A stretch of 27,646 bases of DNA from positions 1 to 27,646 of the forward strand of contig CAAFYU010000008.1 in assembly GCA_900767135.1 (NCBI GenBank). The letters run 5' to 3'. Each line of letters opens with the position of its first letter. The stretch's first letter is position 1. The DNA comes from Candidatus Gastranaerophilales bacterium. GTDB lineage: Bacteria > Cyanobacteriota > Vampirovibrionia > Gastranaerophilales > Gastranaerophilaceae. This document shows, in pieces, positions 16,269 through 23,414 of this stretch. The translations under genes and the position numbers were made by a program. The notes below the pieces were generated by a model that was not told where the DNA came from, did no database searches, and saw only the letters and a program-made list of their open reading frames with translations.

Positions 16269-17477
16269 ATGAATAGAAGTTTAAAATACACATGTTTATT
16301 TGGCGGAGGTGCAATCCGAGGAGTTTCCTACATCGGAGCAATTAAAGCATTAGAAGAGATTGGAATTTCTCCTGAAAGGCTTGCAGGGTCTTCCGTAGGC
16401 TCAATTATTGCAGCATTTTTAGCTGTTGGATATTCGGCAGAAGAACTTAAAGACGTATTTTTAAAAGTTAATTTTGATTTATTTAAAGACATCTCAATCG
16501 GCATAGGCCCACTATTTGCACTCAGCAAAGGAGAAGTATTTCTAGACTGGGTTAGAGAACTTATTGAAAAAAAATTCTACGGCGACAGTTACAAAAAAGG
16601 GGCTAATAGAGCAGTTACATTCAAAGATATCGCCAAAAATCTTGTAATTATTACAACTGACTTGTCAAATTTCGAATGCAAAGAATTTTCAAGATTTGAA
16701 ACTCCTGATTTTGAAATCGCCTCTGCCGTAAGAATATCCTGTTGTATGCCAGGACTCATGAAACCGATTGAATACAACAAAATGCTCCTTGTTGACGGTG
16801 ATTTGCAAAAAAGTTGGCCAATGTGGAAGCTTTCAAAAAATCTTTTAACAGACGACGACAGAATTCTAGAATTCAGACTCGAAGGTTATTATGAAAAAAA
16901 TGATATCTCCGGAATCGATTACGCAAATGCTGTTTATAGTTGCATGACTGCAATTTCGACAGCCTTTATTACAAATATTTATGCAAAAAAAGACAAGTTC
17001 GACTATATTGTTTTAAATACAGGTGACATCGTTGTCGTAGATTTTAATATTTCCGAAGCAAAAAGAATTGACTTGATTAATTCCGGCTACAATCAGACAA
17101 TCAACTATTTTAAAGAGTTTTTACCTCAAAAAAAGAGTCAAATTTGTCAAAACTATGAAACAATTTTAGCTCACTTAATTAAACTAAAAAAATTGATTTC
17201 TTCCGGAAAAATAAAAAACGCAAAATGTCAGCTCGGAGATTTGTTCATGGACATGACTGATTTGTCCGACATAATCGACTTATCTGATTATGAGGCAATA
17301 AAGGCTTTTAAGGACTTGTTCTTACAAAACATAAAATATCCTGCATTATTTGGAAAAACTTCCTTGGCAAACGCCAAATTAGTCATGGCAGAACTGACAA
17401 AGTTGAATGAGAAAATCAAGTCCAAAGTTGTGGAACTGAAAGAATATTCTCAGTTGTTGTCAATCGAGCAAAGCTAA
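16269..17477 (+). CDS. Patatin-like phospholipase family protein
   Basis: The product is 402 residues. It has the oxyanion-hole motif GGGAIRG (12-18), the nucleophile elbow GSSVG with Ser42, and the catalytic Asp in VDGD (Asp176). This Ser-Asp dyad is that of patatin-like lipid acyl hydrolases, which cleave acyl chains from phospholipids. The C-terminal about 120 residues are helical and lack a recognised domain. No signal peptide or membrane segment is seen. The start is ATG 16269, preceded by a -10 box; a TTG at 16251 is not credible because it lies in that promoter. The dispersed repeat copy at 17485-17502 lies just after the stop. Confidence 0.88.
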   Translation: MNRSLKYTCLFGGGAIRGVSYIGAIKALEEIGISPERLAGSSVGSIIAAFLAVGYSAEELKDVFLKVNFDLFKDISIGIGPLFALSKGEVFLDWVRELIEKKFYGDSYKKGANRAVTFKDIAKNLVIITTDLSNFECKEFSRFETPDFEIASAVRISCCMPGLMKPIEYNKMLLVDGDLQKSWPMWKLSKNLLTDDDRILEFRLEGYYEKNDISGIDYANAVYSCMTAISTAFITNIYAKKDKFDYIVLNTGDIVVVDFNISEAKRIDLINSGYNQTINYFKEFLPQKKSQICQNYETILAHLIKLKKLISSGKIKNAKCQLGDLFMDMTDLSDIIDLSDYEAIKAFKDLFLQNIKYPALFGKTSLANAKLVMAELTKLNEKIKSKVVELKEYSQLLSIEQS

Positions 17478-17484
17478 TTACGAA

Positions 17485-17502
17485 GTCGTCATTCTGAGCG
17501 AT
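17485..17502 (+). repeat. Dispersed repeat GTCGTCATTCTGAGCGAT, copy 2
   Basis: Identical to the minus-strand sequence at 7678-7695. Lies immediately downstream of the patatin gene. Confidence 0.6.
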
Positions 17503-17559
17503 AAAGAAAGAGGCTGGCCGTTTGTAATAATAGATTATAGATAAGCTAAAAATAAATTA

Positions 17560-17588
17560 TTGACTTTTAAAGAATTTTAAGCTACAAT
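17560..17588 (+). promoter_or_regulatory. Promoter of the structured RNA and tRNA-Leu unit
   Basis: TTGACT (17560-17565), 17 nt, TACAAT (17583-17588). Transcription would begin near 17595, just before the structured RNA. Confidence 0.75.
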
Positions 17589-17597
17589 TGGATTTGT

Positions 17598-17690
17598 TAA
17601 GCCCTGGTGGCAAGGACTCCGCTTTTTTGATTGATTATCAAAAAAGAAGGAGGGGAGAGTAGACGCCGTCTACCGAGTCCGCTGGGGGGA
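17598..17690 (+). ncRNA. Structured RNA of unknown family upstream of tRNA-Leu
   Basis: This segment has a good promoter and no reading frame. It contains a perfect 10-bp hairpin (CTTTTTTGAT/ATCAAAAAAG), a 6-bp hairpin (GTAGAC/GTCTAC), and a closing helix GGACTC (17614-17619) with GAGTCC, giving a three-way junction. CTCC (17617-17620) can instead pair with GGAG, which would exclude the closing helix. Its 5' end GCCCTGGTGGC is identical to the first 11 nt of the tRNA 112 nt downstream. The A-rich stretch that follows leads into the tRNA, and both probably share one transcript and terminator. I could not match it to SRP RNA, 6S RNA, RNase P RNA or tmRNA. Confidence 0.5.
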
Positions 17691-17712
17691 AATAGTTGAA
17701 AATTAAATACAT

Positions 17713-17798
17713 GCCCTGGTGGCGGAATCGGTAGACGCGTCGGACTTAAAATCCGGTTGGAGTTAAATCCAGTGCCAGTTCAAGTCTGGCCCAGGGCA
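17713..17798 (+). tRNA. tRNA-Leu (anticodon UAA)
   Basis: The acceptor arm GCCCTGG (17713-17719) pairs with CCAGGGC (17791-17797), with discriminator A at 17798. The anticodon loop CTTAAAA gives anticodon UAA, reading UUA/UUG. A variable arm typical of class II tRNAs and the T arm with GTTCAAG are visible. CCA is not encoded. The gene is continuous: the group I intron found in many cyanobacterial tRNA-Leu(UAA) genes is absent. Confidence 0.95.
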
Positions 17799-17804
17799 AA
17801 TCTT

Positions 17805-17832
17805 AAAAAGACCTCTAATGAGGTCTTTTTTT
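17805..17832 (+). terminator. Terminator after tRNA-Leu
   Basis: AAAAAGACCTC, loop TAAT, GAGGTCTTTTT and further T. Confidence 0.9.
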
Positions 17833-17931
17833 ATATATTATTAACTTTTGTTAACAAAAACCTTAATATTAGCAATTTCTCGTCATTTAAATACTTTATA
17901 TATATAAGGTATATAATCGAGAAAGAGTATT

Positions 17932-18846
17932 ATGACATTCGGCAATTGGCTTAAAACGAATATTCAAAATAATAATTTATCCAAATTCTTTACAGCATTT
18001 GGACAAACCGCAATGAATGCCGGTATGACAAGTGCTGCAATTCGAGAAATGAATCAACAGTCAAGCATTTTTGGCAGTTGTTGTGGTGGCTATTGGGGTG
18101 GCGGTTATTATAACCAACCAAATCTTTTTGGTGGTTGCTGCAATTCTTCAATGATGTATAATCCACTCGGGATAGGCAATTGCAATACCGGAAACTACTT
18201 TTTTAATTACAATGCACAAGCAGGAATTAATTTAGCAGCACAACAAGGATATATGGACGGCTTAGCAATTAGACAATTAGATGCTGCCGCAAAAGCACGA
18301 GCTGCTGCTCAACAACAAGCTACTGCAAAATCGTTACCAAAAACAAATTGGAAAGCAGCAGACAAAATAGCCAGCGATCAAGATAAAAAAGCGGGGCAAA
18401 AGCTTGAAACAGATTCAACAAAAATATTAAAAGATGAAAAAGGTTCAATAACAATCGCAACAGGACTAACCGGACAGAATGATGAATCCGAAACAAAATA
18501 CAAGGAACAAGTTTCTGAACTCGCAAAATCTTATGGAGCTAGTATGGACACTGATGGTGACGGCTATGTAAGTTTAGAAGAATATAAAAAATCGGAAAAC
18601 CATAAAAATGCAGAAGTTGCATTTAATAAAATTGATATGAACGGCGACGGCAAACTTGATTGGAAAGAACTTGCTGCAACATTAAGAACATTAGATATAG
18701 ATTCTGACAAACGTGATGGGCAAATATCATATAAAGAGCTTGACAAATGGCAACAATTAATGGTTGATGATTCTAATACAACCTTTGATTCTGCTGTCAG
18801 AAAATCGTATCAAAACTTATTTAACCCAGAAAAAAAAGATAGCTAA
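17932..18846 (+). CDS. EF-hand protein with Cys/Gly-rich N-terminal region
   Basis: The product is 304 residues. Residues 1-45 are helical. A Cys/Gly/Tyr/Asn-rich stretch (48-95, with two CC pairs) follows, then an Ala/Gln helix and a Lys-rich linker. The C-terminal half has EF-hand calcium loops: DTDGDGYVSLEE (206-217) and DMNGDGKLDWKE (235-246), both canonical. A third (about 255-269, DIDSDKRDGQISYKE) has an insertion and is degenerate. There is no signal peptide. The role is unknown; calcium binding is a prediction from the loops. A TATAAT lies 14 nt before the ATG. The stop codon overlaps the stop of the converging csaB gene. Confidence 0.8.
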   Translation: MTFGNWLKTNIQNNNLSKFFTAFGQTAMNAGMTSAAIREMNQQSSIFGSCCGGYWGGGYYNQPNLFGGCCNSSMMYNPLGIGNCNTGNYFFNYNAQAGINLAAQQGYMDGLAIRQLDAAAKARAAAQQQATAKSLPKTNWKAADKIASDQDKKAGQKLETDSTKILKDEKGSITIATGLTGQNDESETKYKEQVSELAKSYGASMDTDGDGYVSLEEYKKSENHKNAEVAFNKIDMNGDGKLDWKELAATLRTLDIDSDKRDGQISYKELDKWQQLMVDDSNTTFDSAVRKSYQNLFNPEKKDS

Positions 18847-19847
18847 TCAAAATATTGGTCATACATTTCCCAATTAAAATTTTTAGAATTTGCAAACGCT
18901 AACAATTCTTGCTTATCCAGTCTTTCTAGTTTTTGAAAAACTGCTTCAAGATTTTCATGAGCGTCCATAGAAATCATTGGAATTTTTGCATCTGTTGCCA
19001 ATTTTTCAACCTTAACATCATAATTTATAGCACAAGTTTTTACACCTGCTTTCAAAGCAACAAGAACGGCATGAAAACGCATTCCAATTAAGTATTCAAG
19101 ATGCGACAAACGATTTATGATATCATCTTCCACAATTTCTGTTTGCATATCAGGATTAAACAATTTCAAAACTTTCTCAAAACGTTTTGATAGTTCAAAG
19201 TCCTGAGTTTTTTGAAGTGAAAATATTTCTATTTTTTTATTCTCAAACTTTGTAACCACTAGCAAAGCAAGTTTTTGAAGCAATTCTTCATTCATTGTTT
19301 TAAAGTCACGAAGTTGAATTCCTACTACTCCTTCATTTTCAGTTGATGGAATATTCAATGAATAAATCGGATCACAAACTAATTTTGCCTCAACGCCCAA
19401 CGAATTAAGTAAATTCAAACTTTTTTCATCACGAACGGTAACAATTTGGCAATATTTCAAAAGGTTTTTCACGATATTTTTTGCTAAATTACTATTTAAA
19501 GGACCAATTCCTTGTGCAAAAATTATGACTTTTTTATTGAATAAAAGTCCAAGAGCGATTATAAAAGAGTAATAAATCAAACTTTTTAGGCTCGTAACAT
19601 CTTGTAAAAGACTTCCACCACCAGAAATCAAAACATCACAATTTTTAATTGTATCGACGACAGATTTTAAATCAAAACGTTTTACAGCCTTTACACCATA
19701 AGTTTTTTCAGTAAATTCGCAATCACTTGAAAATACAGTTACATCAACACCTGGCAAACTCTTCAAATGCGAAGTCAAAACCGACAAAATCGCCTCATCG
19801 CCAAAATTTTTAAAGCCGTAATATCCGGAAATCGCAACCTTAACCAT
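18843..19847 (-). CDS. csaB: Polysaccharide pyruvyl transferase family protein (CsaB-like)
   Basis: From the ATG at 19847 the product is 334 residues. It has GYYGFKNFGDEAIL at the N-terminus, GGGSLLQDV, FAQGIGPL and IGMRFHAVLVALKAG, all typical of CsaB/WcaK-type pyruvyl transferases. These move pyruvate from phosphoenolpyruvate onto a sugar as a ketal; in S-layer bacteria this creates the anchor on the secondary wall polymer. The start is set by AGAGG at suitable spacing and by the short overlap with the upstream kinase gene (ATGGTTAA); an earlier ATG at 19877 lies inside that gene. The overlap indicates coupled translation. Substrate and acceptor are unknown here. Confidence 0.85.
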   Translation of the reverse strand: MVKVAISGYYGFKNFGDEAILSVLTSHLKSLPGVDVTVFSSDCEFTEKTYGVKAVKRFDLKSVVDTIKNCDVLISGGGSLLQDVTSLKSLIYYSFIIALGLLFNKKVIIFAQGIGPLNSNLAKNIVKNLLKYCQIVTVRDEKSLNLLNSLGVEAKLVCDPIYSLNIPSTENEGVVGIQLRDFKTMNEELLQKLALLVVTKFENKKIEIFSLQKTQDFELSKRFEKVLKLFNPDMQTEIVEDDIINRLSHLEYLIGMRFHAVLVALKAGVKTCAINYDVKVEKLATDAKIPMISMDAHENLEAVFQKLERLDKQELLAFANSKNFNWEMYDQYFD

Positions 19848-20784
19848 TGTTACCTCTATAAATTGAATAAACGTCATCTCTATACGGAATTGATTTTATT
19901 GCCCCAATTCCTTTGGCTTGCAACCCTGCAACAATTGATGCAAATTTTGTAGCCTCAAATTCTGTAAACCCATGAGTCAAAGCATATAAAAATCCACCGT
20001 TAAAAGCATCTCCCGAACACGTTGTATCAAGGCATTCGGTTGTATAGAAATTAGTAAAACTTATATTTCCATTATAACCAATATAATACCCTTGCTTTTC
20101 GGTTGATTTCAAAACAACAGTTGAAATTCCCATATCCCAAAGTCTTTTAATTATATTTTCATGCGAATCAATTTCCAAAATATTTACAGAATCTTGCTTA
20201 GTATTCATAAACAAAATATCAATATACGAAGCAACTCTAAAAAATGCATCTTTCGCATCGTCTGCTGTTGTCAAAGCTGAGTGATAGTTCGGATCATAAG
20301 CAGTTTTAACTCCGCTTTCCTTGGCCAACTTAAACGCATATTCAACAGCCTCACAAGCTGACGGCGAAAGAGATTGAGTCACTCCTGATGCATAAACAAT
20401 TCCTGCATTTTTAATATAATCTTCATTAATATCTTCCAAAGACAATTTTGAAGGAGCAATCTTTTTTCTGTAAACAGCGATTTCTTTCTCTGCACAAGAA
20501 GGACGAGCAATTATATACAACCCGTTAGGTTCGTTCGAAATTTTTACTTGTGAAATATCCAACCCTTCACTGTGCCAACCGTCTAACAAATAATCCTTAA
20601 AAGCATCATTACCGACACGAGTAACAAACCCGACTTTCGCCCCCATTCTAAGAGCTGCAACTGCTGTTGCAAGGGCATCTCCGCCGTAATACTTATACAA
20701 ACATTCAGCATCAGCCATTTTCGTATTTGCCGACAATTCAATTAAACATTCGCCAATTGCAACAACATCAAGCTTTTCGTCCAT
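19840..20784 (-). CDS. kdgK: PfkB-family sugar kinase, 2-keto-3-deoxygluconate kinase-like
   Basis: The product is 314 residues. It has the PfkB N-terminal start VVAIGECLIEL, a GGDALATAVAALRMG substrate-side motif (34-48, with Asp where Asn is common), and the ATP-site signature DTTCSGDAFNGGF with catalytic base Asp259. Similarity to KdgK-type kinases and its place next to a KDPG-aldolase-like gene suggest phosphorylation of 2-keto-3-deoxygluconate or a related keto-deoxy sugar. Other ribokinase-like substrates cannot be excluded by reading. The ATG follows the aldolase stop by 2 nt and AAAGG stands before it, so the genes are coupled. The 3' end overlaps the csaB-like gene. Confidence 0.82.
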   Translation of the reverse strand: MDEKLDVVAIGECLIELSANTKMADAECLYKYYGGDALATAVAALRMGAKVGFVTRVGNDAFKDYLLDGWHSEGLDISQVKISNEPNGLYIIARPSCAEKEIAVYRKKIAPSKLSLEDINEDYIKNAGIVYASGVTQSLSPSACEAVEYAFKLAKESGVKTAYDPNYHSALTTADDAKDAFFRVASYIDILFMNTKQDSVNILEIDSHENIIKRLWDMGISTVVLKSTEKQGYYIGYNGNISFTNFYTTECLDTTCSGDAFNGGFLYALTHGFTEFEATKFASIVAGLQAKGIGAIKSIPYRDDVYSIYRGNNG

Positions 20785-20786
20785 TG

Positions 20787-21395
20787 TTAACCTTTCAATT
20801 CACTCAAAACTCGTTTTGCACGAGAAGTAATTTCTGACAAAGAATAACCGTCATAAAAATCTCGTCCGACACCTACACAAGTAGCACCGGCTTTGATATA
20901 AGTATGAACTTCATCTAACTTTACGCTACCCAAAGGCATAACGTTCAAAAACGGCATTGGTCTAAGCAAATCTTCAACATACATTGCACCACCCATTGCA
21001 GTAATCGGATAAATTTTAATCAGCGGAATACGTGCTTTCCAAGCGTTATAAGCCTCATTTGCCGTAGACGTTTCTGCAATATAAGGAATTTCTTTATCCT
21101 TAGAAATTTTCACTAAATTCTTAGAAAAAATCGGCGACGACAAAATCTTCGCACCAGATTCAATTGATGCTTCAGCCTGCATTGCGGTAATAATTCCGCC
21201 TGCACAAACAGTAGCATGCTTTGAAATTTCTGAAATTGCTTTATAAATCGACGGATTTTGAGCATTTATTTCTATAATTTTTACCCCACCGTCTATTAGT
21301 GCATTTGCCCAATTTATTACGGTATCAGCATCATTGCTTCTTAGTATTGGTAATATTTTTTCTTGTGATAAAAGTTTGATTAAATTTTCTTTCAT
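20787..21395 (-). CDS. KDPG/KHG aldolase-like protein with altered active site
   Basis: The product is 202 residues, the normal size for the class I KDPG aldolase fold. The Schiff-base Lys is present in PLIKIYP (Lys127), as is the catalytic Glu (Glu42 in KIIEINAQNP). Yet the usual EVTLRT becomes EINAQN, replacing the Thr and the phosphate/carboxylate-binding Arg. The GAGT loop is CAGG, and KFFPA is KIYPI. Aldol cleavage of a 2-keto-3-deoxy-6-phospho sugar acid to pyruvate is the family reaction. The changes suggest a different substrate. It is first in the operon; AAAGGAT stands 5 nt before the ATG, and an extended -10 box is at 21419-21427. Confidence 0.8.
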   Translation of the reverse strand: MKENLIKLLSQEKILPILRSNDADTVINWANALIDGGVKIIEINAQNPSIYKAISEISKHATVCAGGIITAMQAEASIESGAKILSSPIFSKNLVKISKDKEIPYIAETSTANEAYNAWKARIPLIKIYPITAMGGAMYVEDLLRPMPFLNVMPLGSVKLDEVHTYIKAGATCVGVGRDFYDGYSLSEITSRAKRVLSELKG

Positions 21396-21418
21396 AAACT
21401 ATCCTTTTTTACAAATTT

Positions 21419-21427
21419 ATTATATCA
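21419..21427 (-). promoter_or_regulatory. Extended -10 box of the aldolase-kinase-csaB operon
   Basis: On the minus strand TGATATAAT is an extended -10, about 24 nt before the aldolase ATG. The -35 is weak. The divergent cyclase gene shares this 66-bp interval, which also holds GGGATAATTA twice in tandem (21439-21458). Confidence 0.55.
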
Positions 21428-21461
21428 TAAAATAAAAAGGGATAATTAGGGATAATTAAAT

Positions 21462-23411
21462 ATGAAAATTTTTAAGGGAAAAACTTTTTTTATAAAATCA
21501 ATTTTTATTCACATATTTTTGGTTTTAACAATAGCACTCGTGTCGTTGGCTTTTTGGGAAAAACCAATGTATGATATGCTTATTAAAACGACTTCTTCGT
21601 CCGGTTACGGCTCTGACGATATTTCACTCGTTGTAATTGACAATAATTCACTAACAGCTCAAAGATGGCCTTGGGCAAGAAGTTTGTATGGAGAAATTTT
21701 CGATTATTTTTCCAAGCACACAAAAGCAAAAGTTGTTGTCTTTGACTGTATAATCAGAGCTTTGGACAAAGAAAATCCACCATCATCAGATCAATACTTT
21801 TTTAATTCTGTCAAAAATTCTCAAAACTTCATTGGAGCATATATGGCAGTCCCGACTCAATTTTCAGATGCAGAGAAAGGTCGAATATATAATGAAAAAT
21901 TCCTGAAAAAATTCTCAATAAACGTCACTGATCAAAGGAAGAGGAACACGTCAAGATTTAGTCAATACAACAGTATTTCAATTCTTCCGGATCCGTATTT
22001 TAACGTTCTATCAAATGCAGGAGCTACAAACCTAAACTTAGATCCGATTGATTCTGTATTACGTTTTTCAAATGATTTAATCGGATATAACGGCTCTTTT
22101 TATCCGTCAATTTCTCTTATGGCATACCTAAAAGCCAACAATACCGATCAAGTAACTCTTACGGATAAAAATATTATCATTGATAAAACAGGATTAAAAA
22201 TCCCGATTACCCAGACTGGCGGAAACATAAAACACAGGATTAAATTTTACAAATTCAAGAAAAATTCAGAATACTCACATACCAAATATTCAGCAATTGA
22301 TATTATTAACTCTGAAAGGCAAATCAAACAAGGTCAAAAACCGACAATTAATCCTTCTGTATTTGATAATAAAATAGTTTTAATCGGTGCTAACGCATTA
22401 AGCCTTCAAGATGCTCATAACACTTCAATTTCAGCAAATCACCCCGGAGTTGATATCCAGGCATCTATTTTGAACAATTTTTTACAAAACGATTTTTTAT
22501 ATAGTTTTCCAACTGCACTAAATATTGCCATCATAATTTTATTATCGGTAATCACCTTTGCAATCATTCGGTTTATGGCATTTTTACCATCATTATTCAC
22601 ATTAATCGGAATTGCGATATTATACTTTATCTTTTGTATAATTTGTTTCAACAACAACGTCGTACCACTTGTCATAACTCCACTTGCAGTTCAATTAAGC
22701 ACAATGATTTTTGGCTATTCGTACAGATTTATTCTGGAAGGCAGAAACAAAGAAAAAATCAAAAACGCAATGGGTAAATATCTTTCGCAAGATATTATGA
22801 AAAACGTTGTTCAAAATATCGACGATATCAAACTCGGTGGGAAAAAAGCAAACGTAACAGTTCTTTTTGCCGACATCAGAGGTTTTACAAGTATGAGTGA
22901 AAAGATGACTGCAGAAGAGGTTTCTGTCATTTTGAACGAATATTTTTCTGAGATTGAACCGATTATCACCAAATACAACGGCGTAATCAACAAATTTATC
23001 GGGGACGCTGTTATGGCGATTTTTGGGGAACCTATTCAGGATATCAATCACCCGCAAAATGCCGTCAGATGTGCTTGTGACATGCTTAAAAAAGTAGATC
23101 AGCTTCAAGACAAATGGCTTGCGGAAGGCAAACCCAAAATCGAAATCGGCATCGGGATTAACACAGGAGAAGCATTTGTCGGAAACATCGGTTCTGAAAA
23201 ACGTCTTGAATACACCGTTATCGGAGATATGGTAAACCTTGCAAGCCGTATTGAAAGCTACAACAAGGTTTACAAAACAAATATGCTTATCAGCAGTTCA
23301 ACATATTCTTGCGTTGCGGATATCGTTGATGTAATCAAGATTGCAGATGTTACAATTCGTGGAAAAGCCAAAAAGATGGATATTTACGAGGTTTTGAAGC
23401 TTAGCGAATAG
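21462..23411 (+). CDS. CHASE2-domain class III adenylate cyclase
   Basis: The product is 649 residues. An N-terminal membrane helix (about 10-31) is followed by an extracytoplasmic CHASE2 sensor domain (about 35-345, with DISLVVIDNNSL and KIVLIGA). Three closely spaced membrane helices (about 353-425) follow, then a class III cyclase domain (about 460-645). Catalytic residues: metal Asp471 (FADIRGFT) and Asp515 (FIGDAVMA), adenine-selecting Lys511 and Thr585, transition-state Asn592 and Arg596. The Lys/Thr pair marks adenylate rather than guanylate cyclase, and the Thr form is that of the bicarbonate-responsive class IIIb enzymes such as cyanobacterial CyaC. All residues are present, so it is likely active. 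recG follows after 3 nt. Confidence 0.92.
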   Translation: MKIFKGKTFFIKSIFIHIFLVLTIALVSLAFWEKPMYDMLIKTTSSSGYGSDDISLVVIDNNSLTAQRWPWARSLYGEIFDYFSKHTKAKVVVFDCIIRALDKENPPSSDQYFFNSVKNSQNFIGAYMAVPTQFSDAEKGRIYNEKFLKKFSINVTDQRKRNTSRFSQYNSISILPDPYFNVLSNAGATNLNLDPIDSVLRFSNDLIGYNGSFYPSISLMAYLKANNTDQVTLTDKNIIIDKTGLKIPITQTGGNIKHRIKFYKFKKNSEYSHTKYSAIDIINSERQIKQGQKPTINPSVFDNKIVLIGANALSLQDAHNTSISANHPGVDIQASILNNFLQNDFLYSFPTALNIAIIILLSVITFAIIRFMAFLPSLFTLIGIAILYFIFCIICFNNNVVPLVITPLAVQLSTMIFGYSYRFILEGRNKEKIKNAMGKYLSQDIMKNVVQNIDDIKLGGKKANVTVLFADIRGFTSMSEKMTAEEVSVILNEYFSEIEPIITKYNGVINKFIGDAVMAIFGEPIQDINHPQNAVRCACDMLKKVDQLQDKWLAEGKPKIEIGIGINTGEAFVGNIGSEKRLEYTVIGDMVNLASRIESYNKVYKTNMLISSSTYSCVADIVDVIKIADVTIRGKAKKMDIYEVLKLSE

Positions 23412-23414
23412 ATT

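Noticed and set aside
17598..17690. SRP RNA, 6S RNA, RNase P RNA or tmRNA
   Set aside because: The SRP GGAAG-AGC loop, the RNase P GAGGAAAGTCC motif and tmRNA tag/tRNA ends are all absent, and it is too short for 6S.
17713..17798. Group I intron in tRNA-Leu(UAA)
   Set aside because: The anticodon loop is continuous and the gene is 86 nt, so there is no intron.
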